A stretch of DNA of 42,892 nucleotides from Desulfurobacteriaceae bacterium (GCA_026987115.1 JALSNF010000029.1:1-42892), one strand, 5' to 3'; positions 16,394-25,073 are shown, counted from the stretch's first letter. The notes: generated by a model not told the origin, from the letters alone. Program-made: numbers and translations.

Positions 16394-17715
16394 GCCTCCC
16401 CGAACACTCTATTAAATATGTAGTCAACGTGTTTCGTGTGGTAGGAAAGGTCAAAGATTTCGTCTATCTCCTCTTCTGATAGGACTTTTCTAACGCGAGG
16501 GTCTTCTTTTAAGAGCTCCTTAAACTCAACTCCCTCATTCCAGACCTTCATTGCGTTTTCCTGAACTATCTTGTAGGCTTCCTCCCTTGAAAGGCCTCCC
16601 TTCTCTATAAGGGTTAAAAGGACTCTCTGAGAGAAGATAAGCCCTTTCAGTAAGTTTAAGTTCTTTAGCATGTTTTCAGGATAGACCACTAAGTTCTCCA
16701 TAAGATTTGCAAACTTTTGGAGCATGTAATCTAAGGCTATGCAAGCGTCAGGGAAAACCGTTCTTTCAGTTGAGGAGTGGGATATGTCCCTTTCGTGCCA
16801 AAGGGGCACGTTTTCCATTCCAACAATGGCAGAGCTCCTAACAACCCTTGCAAGCCCACACAGCCTTTCTGAGAGAATCGGGTTCCTTTTGTGGGGCATA
16901 GCTGAAGAGCCTTTCTGTCCCTTCCTAAAGGGCTCTTCAACTTCCCTTACCTCTGTTCTTTGAAGGTGCCTTATCTCGGTTGCGAACTTTTCAATTGAGG
17001 AAGCTATTAAAGCTAAAGTATTTAAAAACTCAGCGTGTCTGTCCCTTTGAACAACTTGGTTTGAGGCTTTTGCGTAGTCTATGCCGAGCTTTTTACAGGT
17101 AAGCTCCTCTACCCTAGGGTCTATGTTTGCAAAGGTCCCAACTGCTCCCGAAATCTTCCCTACTGCAGCCCTCTTTAAAGCACTCTCAAGTCTCTCTCTG
17201 TGCCTCCTCATCTCGTCGTACCAGATTGCAAGCTTTAAACCAAAGGTTATAGGCTCAGCGTGGACTCCGTGGGTTCTCCCTATCATGAGAGTATTTTTGT
17301 GCTCAAAGGCTCTCTTTTTTATAGCTTCCATTACCTTGTCTATGTCTTTTAACAGGAGCTCCCCCGCCTCTTTTATCTGAAGGGCAAAGGCAGTATCAAG
17401 CATGTCTGAAGAGGTCATCCCAAAGTGAAGGAACTTTGCAGGCTCTCCTACTATCTCTTTTATGTAGGTGAGGAAGGCTATTACGTCGTGGTTTGTAATC
17501 TCCTCTATCTCCTTAATTCTCTTAAGGTCAAACTTTTCTTCTCCTTCAAGGTAAGGTCTTAGTTTCTCTTTCAGCTCCTCTACTGCCTCTTTGGGAACTT
17601 TGCCAAGTTCAGACCAACTCTCTGCAGCGGCAACTTCAACTTTAAGCCAGTTTCGCAATTTGTTTTGCTCGTCCCATATCTTGCCCATTTCAGGAAGAGT
17701 GTACCTTTCTATCAT
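16390..17715 (-). CDS. purB: Adenylosuccinate lyase
   Basis: Fumarase/aspartase-superfamily enzyme used twice in purine synthesis (SAICAR to AICAR, adenylosuccinate to AMP). The 441 residues contain the signature SSAMPHKRNPILSERL, the TSSDMLDTAFALQ segment and the conserved His motif GRTHGVHAEP. Start ATG has GGAGGGGAA upstream. It lies 14 bases after the protoporphyrinogen oxidase gene on the same strand, so it probably ends a three-gene transcript. Its 3' end overlaps rsmA. Confidence 0.96.
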   Translation of the reverse strand: MIERYTLPEMGKIWDEQNKLRNWLKVEVAAAESWSELGKVPKEAVEELKEKLRPYLEGEEKFDLKRIKEIEEITNHDVIAFLTYIKEIVGEPAKFLHFGMTSSDMLDTAFALQIKEAGELLLKDIDKVMEAIKKRAFEHKNTLMIGRTHGVHAEPITFGLKLAIWYDEMRRHRERLESALKRAAVGKISGAVGTFANIDPRVEELTCKKLGIDYAKASNQVVQRDRHAEFLNTLALIASSIEKFATEIRHLQRTEVREVEEPFRKGQKGSSAMPHKRNPILSERLCGLARVVRSSAIVGMENVPLWHERDISHSSTERTVFPDACIALDYMLQKFANLMENLVVYPENMLKNLNLLKGLIFSQRVLLTLIEKGGLSREEAYKIVQENAMKVWNEGVEFKELLKEDPRVRKVLSEEEIDEIFDLSYHTKHVDYIFNRVFGEA

Positions 17716-17729
17716 TTCCCCTCCAAAGT

Positions 17730-19076
17730 TCAGTTCATAAGGATAACCTTTTCGGCAGTTTCTAAAGCAGCTTTAGTGCAGTCGTTTAACCCTACTCCCA
17801 AGTAAGCGTTATTGCAGAAAAAGAGGTTTCCGAGCTCTTGACCTAAACGGAAAACCTCCTGAACCCTTTCCAAGTGGCCTAAAGTGTAGTGGGGAATGCC
17901 CTTTTCGTGGACAAAGAGCCAGATTTCAGAGGGAGCTCTCTTTATGCCCATAATGTCTATAAGCTCACTCAAGGCTAACTTAACAAGCTCCCTTGGGGGA
18001 AGGTTGACAAGTTCAGGCTGTCTGGCTCCTCCTACCATTACCCTTATAAGGGCTTTCCCTTCGGGAGCTCTGTTTGGAAATACCGAGCTGTCCCAGAGAG
18101 CTCCCAAAATCTTCCTCCCCTCCTTTTTCGGAACTAAGAAACCAAAACCGTCTAGGTCGTGGCCGAGGCCTTCCTTTTCAAAGCCAAAGCCTACAACTGC
18201 AATAGGCGAATACTCTATTTGAGAAAGGAGCTCTGAAAGTCTGCCGTTAACTCCCTTTAAAAGCTCTGAAGCTGCGTAGGCGGGAGTTGCCACAACCACC
18301 GCGTCAAACTCTTTACCGTTCACCAGCCACTTACCGTTTAACTTTTCAACCTTAGGGCTCACTCCAAGGTTTACGCTACCTTTAAGCTCTCTCTCTAAAG
18401 CTCCTATTAACTGAGAAACTCCCTCTTTAAAGGAGGTTAGGTTGCCTCCCGGCCCTGAAGGGCCGGAGGAGCTCCCCTTTCCTTTGTTTTCCTTAACTTT
18501 TGCAAAAAGACCCTTTATAAGGCCTCCGTACTTTTTCTCAAGCTCGTATATTGTAGGAAAGGCTGCCTTTAAACTCATCCTCTCTGGGTCTCCGGCAAAT
18601 ATACCGGCAACCATCGGGTCTAAAAGCTTGTCAAGGGCTTCTTCTCCCAACCTTCTCTTTACGAAAGAGGCTAAACTCTCGTCGCTGTTGTCTTTCTTAG
18701 GCTTTACAAAGAGCTCCCCTAAAAGTCTGACCTTTCCCTTGGGAGAGAGTAAAGGAGATAGGAGGAAAGAGAAAGGGTCTTCAGGAAGCCTCACCAGCCT
18801 TCCCTTTGAGTATATAAACCTCTTCCTTGACTTGTCAGAGCTCTTATAGAGCTCCCCTTCAATTCCCAGCTCCCTTACGAGGTTAAGGGTATAGGGCTTA
18901 CCGTCAAGGAAACCGTTGGGGCCAGTCTCAACTATGTAGCCCTTTTCCCTTACAGTTCTCATCTTCCCGCCGAGCCTCTTTTCCTTTTCAAAGAGCTCTA
19001 CCTCAACTCCCTTCCTCTTTAGATAGAAGGCTGTAGCAAGGCCTGAAATTCCTCCTCCTACTACGGCAACTTTCAA
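17730..19076 (-). CDS. hemG: Protoporphyrinogen oxidase, FAD-dependent (HemY type)
   Basis: Six-electron oxidation of protoporphyrinogen IX (or coproporphyrinogen III) on the way to heme. The 448-residue flavoprotein starts with the dinucleotide-binding motif VAVVGGGISGLATAFYLKRK and the LGGKMRT follow-on. It contains VETGPNGFLDGK near residue 50 and ends with the FAD-contacting FFCNNAYLGVGLNDC, as in HemY proteins. The start is TTG. Its ribosome site ATAGGAGGTTAG includes the stop codon of the preceding FAD gene, implying coupled translation. Ferrochelatase is encoded 1.1 kb away in the opposite direction. Which porphyrin substrate is used cannot be read from the sequence. The symbol hemY is also used for this family. 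Confidence 0.88.
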   Translation of the reverse strand: MKVAVVGGGISGLATAFYLKRKGVEVELFEKEKRLGGKMRTVREKGYIVETGPNGFLDGKPYTLNLVRELGIEGELYKSSDKSRKRFIYSKGRLVRLPEDPFSFLLSPLLSPKGKVRLLGELFVKPKKDNSDESLASFVKRRLGEEALDKLLDPMVAGIFAGDPERMSLKAAFPTIYELEKKYGGLIKGLFAKVKENKGKGSSSGPSGPGGNLTSFKEGVSQLIGALERELKGSVNLGVSPKVEKLNGKWLVNGKEFDAVVVATPAYAASELLKGVNGRLSELLSQIEYSPIAVVGFGFEKEGLGHDLDGFGFLVPKKEGRKILGALWDSSVFPNRAPEGKALIRVMVGGARQPELVNLPPRELVKLALSELIDIMGIKRAPSEIWLFVHEKGIPHYTLGHLERVQEVFRLGQELGNLFFCNNAYLGVGLNDCTKAALETAEKVILMN

Positions 19077-19077
19077 A

Positions 19078-19662
19078 CTAACCTCCTATCTTGTCGTGGG
19101 GAACTACGACCTTACCGGCCCAGTGGGATAATATCTGACAGGCAACAGAAACGCCGCTTCCGGCAGCGGCAGCTACCATAGTTATCTCCCCGGCAGCGTT
19201 CCCGCAGACGAAAATCCCTTCCTCCTTTGGCCTTAAGGCCACCTTCCCAGGCCTTGGGGAGTTAGGGTGAGGTATTACCTCAACTAAGGAACACTTTACG
19301 CTAAAAGAGTGAAAGCCCGTTGCAAAAACTACGATGTCTGAAGTAAACTCCCTACCGTCAGAAAGGACAAGCTTAAACTTATCTCCCTCTTTTAACACCT
19401 CTTCAACTTCACCTTCAACTAAGTTAACAGATTCAAGCTCCTCAACTTGCTCCTTTAAAAAGTTTAAGTACTCCTCTCCGGTAGTTCCCCTCTTTACGCC
19501 GGGAACGTTGTTTAAAACGGCCTTTAAGGCGTCTGAAGAGCCAGAATCAACGACCAAAAACTTCTTACCCTTTGCAAAGTCAAACCTCCTTGCTCCGTCT
19601 GCCAGAGTAAGGGCACAAGAAAGGCCAGAAACGCCGCCTCCTACAACTGCAACTGAGTACAC
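19078..19662 (-). CDS. Small FAD-binding protein, thioredoxin-reductase-like without NADPH domain
   Basis: The 194 residues begin with a classical FAD motif (VAVVGGGVSGLSCALTLA), have the ATG-like IVVFATGF strand near residue 112 and close with GIFVCGNAAGEITMVAAAAG, the second FAD motif of thioredoxin reductases. In that family a ~120-residue NADPH-binding domain with the CxxC is inserted between these parts. Here the insert is missing and the two FAD halves are joined directly. The start is GTG with GGAGGAAGC upstream. The gene abuts hemG (1-base gap), so a role with that flavoenzyme or in electron transfer is possible. Substrate unknown; it cannot be a normal NADPH-dependent reductase. Confidence 0.72.
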   Translation of the reverse strand: MYSVAVVGGGVSGLSCALTLADGARRFDFAKGKKFLVVDSGSSDALKAVLNNVPGVKRGTTGEEYLNFLKEQVEELESVNLVEGEVEEVLKEGDKFKLVLSDGREFTSDIVVFATGFHSFSVKCSLVEVIPHPNSPRPGKVALRPKEEGIFVCGNAAGEITMVAAAAGSGVSVACQILSHWAGKVVVPHDKIGG

Positions 19663-19679
19663 GCTTCCTCCCTATTAGG

Positions 19680-19717
19680 TTTTAATGAGTTTAACAATTT
19701 GGGATAATTTAGGTCAA
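19680..19717. promoter_or_regulatory. Divergent promoter region, FAD-protein gene versus yjbQ
   Basis: The 71-base spacer between the two divergent starts is AT-rich. It holds GATAAT (19703-19708) as a plus-strand -10 candidate for yjbQ/hemH and TTGACC (19712-19717, minus strand) as a -35 candidate for the FAD/hemG/purB unit. The partner boxes are weak in both cases. It is the only place from which both heme genes (hemG leftward, hemH rightward) could be co-regulated. Confidence 0.35.
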
Positions 19718-19733
19718 ATCAGGAGGGAGTTAA

Positions 19734-20147
19734 ATGAAAGCCTACACGAAATACCTTACCTTTAACACTAAAAAGAAAAGAGAGCTCATAAGGATAACGG
19801 AGACGGTAAAGGAGGCGGTTAAGGAGTCTAAAGTTAAGGAAGGTCTGTGTTTGGTCTCTGCAATGCACCTTACTTCAGCAGTTATCATTCAAGACGACGA
19901 AGAGGGGCTCCACGAGGACATCTGGGAGTGGCTTGAGAGGTTAGCTCCCTTTAAGCCAAACTACAAACACCACAGAACTGGAGAGGACAACGGGGACGCC
20001 CACCTTAAAAACCTCCTAGTTCACCTTCAGGTTGTTTTACCTATCACAAAGGGAGAGCTTGACCTTGGGCCTTGGCAGGAGATTTTCTACGCAGAGTTTG
20101 ACGGCCAGAGGCCAAAGAGGGTAGTTATAAAGATAATAGGAGAGTGA
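19734..20147 (+). CDS. yjbQ: YjbQ/UPF0047 family protein
   Basis: The 137 residues match the compact YjbQ fold. The N-terminal strand [16 protein letters not shown] is followed by [35 protein letters not shown] and a terminal [18 protein letters not shown]. The His and Asp/Asn residues of the second and third segments are the conserved putative metal/active-site set. Some members are reported to have thiamine-phosphate-synthase activity, but the physiological role is not settled. It stops directly before the hemH start codon (no gap). Start has CAGGAGGGAG upstream. Confidence 0.92.
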   Translation: MKAYTKYLTFNTKKKRELIRITETVKEAVKESKVKEGLCLVSAMHLTSAVIIQDDEEGLHEDIWEWLERLAPFKPNYKHHRTGEDNGDAHLKNLLVHLQVVLPITKGELDLGPWQEIFYAEFDGQRPKRVVIKIIGE

Positions 20148-21068
20148 ATGGAAAAAGGGGTTTTAATTACATACATGGGAGCTCCCTCAAACCTTAAAGA
20201 GGTTAAACCTTTCCTTTACCGCCTCTTTTCAGACAGGGAAATCATAAACTTTGGAGTTCCAGCCTTCTTACAGAAACCTTTAGCCTACCTTATCGCAACT
20301 TTCAGAGCTCCAAAGGTAAAACCTCAATACGAGGCCATTGGAGGAGGAAGCCCCCTTGTCAAGTACGCTAAAGAGCAGGTAGAGCTCCTAAAGGAGAGGA
20401 TAGAGGAAAAGGTATTTTTAGGAATGCTCTACTCTGAACCCCTCCTTGAAAAGGTTGCTAAAGAGGTTGTTAAGTTGGGGATAAAGGAGCTCTCCCACAT
20501 TACCCTCTACCCTCAGTTTTCGTACGCAACTACAGGAGCCTGCATAAAAGAGGTTGAAAAGCTGTTAGGTGGTAAGGTTAAACTAAAACACGTAAAGAGC
20601 TGGTGCACCAACCCTTACTATGTAGAGTGGGTAAAAGAAGGGATAAGAAAGAAACTTAAAAAAGAGCTTAAAAACCCGGTTATCCTATTTTCTGCCCACG
20701 GCCTCCCAGAATACTTCGTTAAGGAGAGAAAAGACCCTTACCCTCAGGAAGTAGAAAAGAGCGTAAGTTTAGTAATGGAAGAGTTCAAAAGCATTCCCTA
20801 CAAAATCTCTTACCAGAGTAAGGTGGGACCTATAAAGTGGCTTGAGCCGTCAACAGAAAGTCAGTTAAGGAAGATAAAGGAAGAGGGGTATGAGGAAGTT
20901 ATCCTCTTCCCTATAAGTTTTGTCTCTGAGCACATAGAAACTCTTTATGAGTTGGATGTTGAGTATGCAGAACTTGCAAGGGAGCTCGGCCTTAAGTTCT
21001 TAAGGGTTAAGCTAAACCACCGCTCCCCCTTATTAATTGAAGCGTTAAAGAGCTCCCTTAAAGCTTAA
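20148..21068 (+). CDS. hemH: Ferrochelatase
   Basis: Inserts Fe2+ into the porphyrin ring in the last (or, in the coproporphyrin route, penultimate) heme step. The 306-residue single-domain enzyme shows LITYMGAPSN at the start, the active-site histidine H184 in LFSAHGLPEYF, YQSKVGPIKWLEPST around residue 223 and the catalytic E262 in SEHIETLYELD. There is no C-terminal cysteine-rich Fe-S extension. It starts immediately after yjbQ without space for a separate promoter. It ends one base short of the convergent glmM stop. Confidence 0.96.
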   Translation: MEKGVLITYMGAPSNLKEVKPFLYRLFSDREIINFGVPAFLQKPLAYLIATFRAPKVKPQYEAIGGGSPLVKYAKEQVELLKERIEEKVFLGMLYSEPLLEKVAKEVVKLGIKELSHITLYPQFSYATTGACIKEVEKLLGGKVKLKHVKSWCTNPYYVEWVKEGIRKKLKKELKNPVILFSAHGLPEYFVKERKDPYPQEVEKSVSLVMEEFKSIPYKISYQSKVGPIKWLEPSTESQLRKIKEEGYEEVILFPISFVSEHIETLYELDVEYAELARELGLKFLRVKLNHRSPLLIEALKSSLKA

Positions 21069-21069
21069 A

Positions 21070-22416
21070 CTACTCTAAAATTCCCTCACTCTTAACGGCT
21101 TCCCTTATTAAGGAAAGGACCTCCTCTATCTTCTCATCCTCTTGGGCCTCAACCATTACCCTTAAAAGGGGCTCTGTTCCAGAGTAGCGAACCAAAATCC
21201 TTCCCTTATCTCCCAGCAAGGTTTGAGCTTCCTCAAGTGCCCTTTGAAGGTGGGAAAGGGTTTCAAGGGGAGGCTTCTCTTTTACCTTTAGGTTTTCAAG
21301 CCTTTGAGGCAAAAGCTCTATCTCTTTTAAAATCTCACTTAGGGGCTTCCTTAAAGACTTTGATATTGAAGCAACTATCAAAGAGGTTAAAATGCCGTCC
21401 CCGGTAGGAAGGAACTCTTTAAGCACTATGTGTCCTGACTGTTCCCCTCCGACGAGAGCTCCCACCTCATCCATCTTTTCAGAAACGAACCTGTCTCCGA
21501 CGGAAGTCCTGTAAAGGTTAAGACCGAACTTTTTAAGGTAGAGTTCAAGCCCTAAGTTGCTCATAACAGTTGCAACCACTTCCTTTGACTTGTGGGCGTA
21601 GTGAAGGGCAAGAAGAGCTATAAGCTTATCCCCGTCAACTATATTTCCTTTCTCGTCAACGGCTATACACCTGTCCCCGTCTCCATCGTAGGCAAAACCC
21701 AAGTCAAGGGAGAGCTCCCTAACTTTCTGTGCAAGGCCTTCAGGGTGGAGAGCTCCGCAGTTTTCATTTATGTTTATCCCGTCAGGCTCAGCGTTAAAGG
21801 TAAAAACCTTTGCACCCAAAGAGCTAAAGACTTCAGGAGCTATTTCAAAAGTGGCACCGTTTGCACAGTCTAAGCCCACCTTAAAGCCTGCCAAGTACCT
21901 ACTTGCCGACTCTAAAAACTTCATGTACTTCTCAACTAAACTATAACCTTCAAAAACCCTGCCTATCTCCTTGTCCTTCGCCTTGGGGAGTTCAAACTTA
22001 TTAAACACTACAAGCTCTAAAGCCCCCTCTTCAGCTTCCGAGAACTTTTTCCCTTGAGAGTTAAAGAACTTTAAACCGTTGTAAAAGTAAGGATTGTGGG
22101 AGGCCGAAACCATAACGCCCCCTGAAAGGTTCCCTTCCCTTACAAAGTAAGAGACCGCAGGAGTGGGAACGACTCCAACATCTATAACGTCAACCCCAGC
22201 TGAGTTTAAACCGCTTATGAGAGCACACTTAATCATGTCTGAAGAGAGTCTAGTATCCTTTCCTACAACAACGGTGTGTCTCCTTTCAGGGTACTTTGAG
22301 TTTAGGTAAGTCCCGTAAGCTATACCTATCCTTTGAACCATCTCAGGGGTTAAGGGATATCTATTTGAAACTCCCCTAATTCCGTCAGTTCCAAAGAGCT
22401 TTCTTTTTACTTTCAT
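21070..22416 (-). CDS. glmM: Phosphoglucosamine mutase
   Basis: Converts glucosamine-6-phosphate to glucosamine-1-phosphate for UDP-GlcNAc, peptidoglycan and LPS synthesis. The 448 residues have the family start KLFGTDGIRGVSN, the phosphoserine loop VSASHNP (S106), the metal loop AYDGDGDR and the C-terminal phosphate-binding VRYSGTEPLLRVM. The start overlaps the end of the YbbR gene by 32 bases and has AGGGAGGAAAAAG upstream. It is the last gene of a folP-cdaA-cdaR-glmM run. In Firmicutes GlmM and CdaR bind and control the diadenylate cyclase CdaA, and the same grouping here suggests the same link. Confidence 0.96.
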   Translation of the reverse strand: MKVKRKLFGTDGIRGVSNRYPLTPEMVQRIGIAYGTYLNSKYPERRHTVVVGKDTRLSSDMIKCALISGLNSAGVDVIDVGVVPTPAVSYFVREGNLSGGVMVSASHNPYFYNGLKFFNSQGKKFSEAEEGALELVVFNKFELPKAKDKEIGRVFEGYSLVEKYMKFLESASRYLAGFKVGLDCANGATFEIAPEVFSSLGAKVFTFNAEPDGININENCGALHPEGLAQKVRELSLDLGFAYDGDGDRCIAVDEKGNIVDGDKLIALLALHYAHKSKEVVATVMSNLGLELYLKKFGLNLYRTSVGDRFVSEKMDEVGALVGGEQSGHIVLKEFLPTGDGILTSLIVASISKSLRKPLSEILKEIELLPQRLENLKVKEKPPLETLSHLQRALEEAQTLLGDKGRILVRYSGTEPLLRVMVEAQEDEKIEEVLSLIREAVKSEGILE

Positions 22417-23047
22417 CTTTTTCCTCCCTCTTTAAAGTTATCTTAACTTCCTTAGGCTCAACAGGATAAGGGCTTTCAAGGGAGACTACAATCTGAGCAG
22501 GAAGCTTAATTCCCTTTAAGTTAACAACTTCAGTTCTTATCTTTAAAGGGACATTTTCCAGCTCTTCAGGGAGGGAGACTACTCCGTAGTTGGGAGAGAT
22601 TATTACTTTCACTCCTTTAGGGAGGTTAACAAGCTGGGGCTCTATTTTAACCACCCTCTTAACAATTCTTTCAAGCTTAACTGAAATCTTATTGGGATAG
22701 ACCTTTTTAACCTTTACCTGGGGAAGGAGGGAAAAGTAATCCTTTTTTAAAGGAACTACAACCCATCCGGTCCTATTTTTTAAAGTAAGAGGAAGCTTAA
22801 AGTAAACGCAGGAAAGCCCCCTAAGTTTTAAAAGTTGCGTTCTATAACCTTCAACCACGAAAGTTAACTTCTTTGGTTTGTAGTCTGCAACTTTATAGTT
22901 CCCGTTTAAAACGGGCTTAACTTTTAAAGTAATTTCTGTTTCGGCAGTCTCTTTGTTTGAAGCGAGAAACCAAAGGAGGAGGGCAAAAACGAGCGCCAAG
23001 AGTTTAAGGTGCAGATTACTGAGGATAAGACTACGCACCTTCTCCAT
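22385..23047 (-). CDS. cdaR: YbbR-domain protein (CdaR-like regulator of diadenylate cyclase)
   Basis: The 220 residues have one membrane span near the N-terminus (about 13-30, LKLLALVFALLLWFLAS) and then an extracytoplasmic part with YbbR-type repeats (VKPVLNGNYKVADYKPKKLT; SVKLERIVKRVVKIEPQLVN; later ESPYPVEPKEVKITLKR). Length is shorter than the ~450-residue Bacillus CdaR, so it carries about two YbbR domains. It overlaps cdaA by 17 bases and glmM by 32. Identification rests on the YbbR pattern together with this conserved neighbourhood. Confidence 0.85.
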   Translation of the reverse strand: MEKVRSLILSNLHLKLLALVFALLLWFLASNKETAETEITLKVKPVLNGNYKVADYKPKKLTFVVEGYRTQLLKLRGLSCVYFKLPLTLKNRTGWVVVPLKKDYFSLLPQVKVKKVYPNKISVKLERIVKRVVKIEPQLVNLPKGVKVIISPNYGVVSLPEELENVPLKIRTEVVNLKGIKLPAQIVVSLESPYPVEPKEVKITLKREEKDESKKKALWN

Positions 23048-23843
23048 CTGCCTTCCTCAAAAGGGAAAGTAAAGTAGGCCTCTTTTCCGTTTTCTTTATA
23101 AGGAGACCTTTTAAAACCTTCCTTAACTTAGAAGGTTCTATGTTCTTTATGAGTTTACCCGAGTAGGAAACTGATATAGCCCCGCTCTCTTCAGAGACTA
23201 TTACAGAAATCGCGTCTGTCTCTTCAGTAATGCCAACCGCTGCCCTGTGGCGAGTTCCGAAAACCTGGGGGAGGTTTGGATTAAGGGAAAGGGGAAGGAA
23301 AGCTCCCGCCTTATAGACCCTGTCTTTCCTTATTATGGTAGCTCCGTCGTGTAGGGGAGTTCCCGGCCAAAAGAGGGTAATAAGGAGCTCCTTGCTCACT
23401 TTACCGTCAATAAGGGTTCCAGCCTCTATGTAGTTATCAAGGTTTATCTCCCTCTCTATGACTAAGAGAGCTCCTATTCTCTTTTCTGACATCTCGGCGC
23501 AAGACCTTACTATCTCGTCAATTATCCTCTCTGCCTCCTCTTCTGAGGAGAAAATCCCAAAGTGCTTTTCGCCTATTCGGGCAAGTATTCTCCTTATCTC
23601 CGGCTGAAATATAACAACTAAAGCGAAAATTCCTATAGTTATTAAGTTGTTGAGTATAAAAGAGAGAGTGTAGAGGTGGAGGAACTTTGATATAACGCTT
23701 AAGAGCAAAATTAAGAGGAGACCTACGAGTATCTGTATTGCCCTAGTTTGAGACAGGAAAAGGAAGAGCCTGTAAAAGATAAAAGCCACAACGAGGATGT
23801 CTACAACATCCCAAAAGGTGAACTTAGGAATAAAGCTTAACAA
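23031..23843 (-). CDS. cdaA: Membrane diadenylate cyclase CdaA (c-di-AMP synthase)
   Basis: Makes cyclic di-AMP from two ATP. The 270 residues have three N-terminal membrane spans (about 14-30, 36-52 and 62-80). A DAC catalytic domain follows, with PLHDGATII (D166-A168) and GTRHRAAVG (196-204), the two ATP-binding signatures, and a terminal SEESGAISV. The start is TTG (23841-23843) with AGAGGGTAG upstream, and its first bases overlap the end of folP by 7. c-di-AMP typically controls osmolyte/K+ uptake and cell-wall homeostasis; no effector gene is visible in the window. Confidence 0.95.
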   Translation of the reverse strand: MLSFIPKFTFWDVVDILVVAFIFYRLFLFLSQTRAIQILVGLLLILLLSVISKFLHLYTLSFILNNLITIGIFALVVIFQPEIRRILARIGEKHFGIFSSEEEAERIIDEIVRSCAEMSEKRIGALLVIEREINLDNYIEAGTLIDGKVSKELLITLFWPGTPLHDGATIIRKDRVYKAGAFLPLSLNPNLPQVFGTRHRAAVGITEETDAISVIVSEESGAISVSYSGKLIKNIEPSKLRKVLKGLLIKKTEKRPTLLSLLRKADGEGA

Positions 23844-25045
23844 CTACTACCCTCTACGGCACTTAGTAGTTTAAGGAACTGGTATGTCTCTTTTACATCG
23901 TGAACCCTGTAGATTTTAGCCCCTTTGTAGTAAGTAGCACCTACGGCTGCCAAGCTACCGGGAAGCCTCCTTCTTGGCTCCTTCACCCCCGTAATGGCTC
24001 CAATGAAACTCTTCCTTGAAGCTCCAAGTAGAAGGGGAAGGCCAAAAACCTTAAACTCATTAAAACGCTTAAGTATGCAGAGGTTATCCTCAAGCCTCTT
24101 CCCAAAACCTATCCCCGGGTCTAAAACTATCTTTTCCCTCTCAACCCCTCTTGACACGGCATATTCTATCCTTTCTTCAAAGTAGTCGCAAATCTCCTTA
24201 ACCACATCTTCGTAAGTTGGGTTTTCCTGCATGTCTTTGGGAGTTCCTTTAATGTGCATTAAGACAACAGGACACTTATAATTGGAAACCACCTCAACCA
24301 TTTTAGGGTCAAACTGGAGAGCGCTTATGTCGTTTACTATGTCAGCTCCAGCCTCAAGGGCCAGCCTTGCAACCTCTGACTTGTAGGTATCAACTGATAT
24401 GAAAAAGTTATCTCCAAGCTCTTTCCTGATAAGCTCTATTAGAGGAACTACCCTCTTTACCTCTTCCTCAAGGGGAACCGGGAGGGCTCCCGGCCTTGTG
24501 GACTCTCCTCCAACGTCAATAATTGAAGCCCCTTCTGAGAGCATTTCTTCTACCCTCTTAAGGGCTGCTTCCCTGTTAAAGAAGAGCCCGCCGTCAGAAA
24601 AGGAGTCGGGAGTCGCGTTAAGTATCCCCATAACGACAGGCTCTTTTAAAGAGAGCTCTTTACCTTTGTAAGAGAGCTTAAACTCCCCTTTAAAGTAGTT
24701 CCTTAAAACCTCAGAAAGCTTCAAAGACAAGTCTTTTAAACCAAACGGTTGAATTTTCAACTTCTCAATTAACTTCCCAGCCTCCCTCCTGTTTAAAATC
24801 AGGAGAACCGTCCAAAGCCCCTTTTCAAAAGAGGAAGCCTTCCTTGGAACGGCACAGTCTCCACCGACAGATATGGCATCCTGCTTGAGTATGTTTGCGG
24901 CCCTGGTATCAATCCCGCTAACCTCTAAAAGAAGGAGCTCCCCCTTATCCGAAAGGATTTCTGCTCCCAAGGGAGTATTCCCTAAAGAAAGAAGGTAATC
25001 TTTAAGCTCTGACTTGTCTTTAAAACTCTTAACTCTTACTTTCAC
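23837..25045 (-). CDS. folP: Dihydropteroate synthase with N-terminal extension
   Basis: Condenses p-aminobenzoate with dihydropterin pyrophosphate in folate synthesis. The standard TIM-barrel enzyme occupies the C-terminal ~265 residues: MGILNATPDSFSDGG, DVGGESTRPGA, SVDTYKSEVA, NDISAL, DPGIGFGK and GASRKSFIG. It is preceded by about 130 extra residues (with AANILKQDAISVGGD and LIEKLKIQPFGLK) that I recall from DHPS of some clostridia, deltaproteobacteria and thermophiles; their function is unknown to me. I chose the GTG at 25043-25045 (402 residues). The open frame reaches an ATG at 25102, but that lies inside the divergent tRNA nucleotidyltransferase gene and upstream of a TATAAT at 25074-25079. 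Confidence 0.9.
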   Translation of the reverse strand: MKVRVKSFKDKSELKDYLLSLGNTPLGAEILSDKGELLLLEVSGIDTRAANILKQDAISVGGDCAVPRKASSFEKGLWTVLLILNRREAGKLIEKLKIQPFGLKDLSLKLSEVLRNYFKGEFKLSYKGKELSLKEPVVMGILNATPDSFSDGGLFFNREAALKRVEEMLSEGASIIDVGGESTRPGALPVPLEEEVKRVVPLIELIRKELGDNFFISVDTYKSEVARLALEAGADIVNDISALQFDPKMVEVVSNYKCPVVLMHIKGTPKDMQENPTYEDVVKEICDYFEERIEYAVSRGVEREKIVLDPGIGFGKRLEDNLCILKRFNEFKVFGLPLLLGASRKSFIGAITGVKEPRRRLPGSLAAVGATYYKGAKIYRVHDVKETYQFLKLLSAVEGSSC

Positions 25046-25073
25046 TTTTAGTCCCGTAGAACTTTTAAGGAGA

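Noticed and set aside
16382-16401. GGGGAG/CTCCCC hairpin at the rsmA-purB junction as a terminator
   Set aside because: The stem is only 6 bp with an 8-base loop. There is no T tract on the plus strand and only a broken one (CCTTTCCTTT) on the minus strand. The bases lie inside overlapping coding ends.
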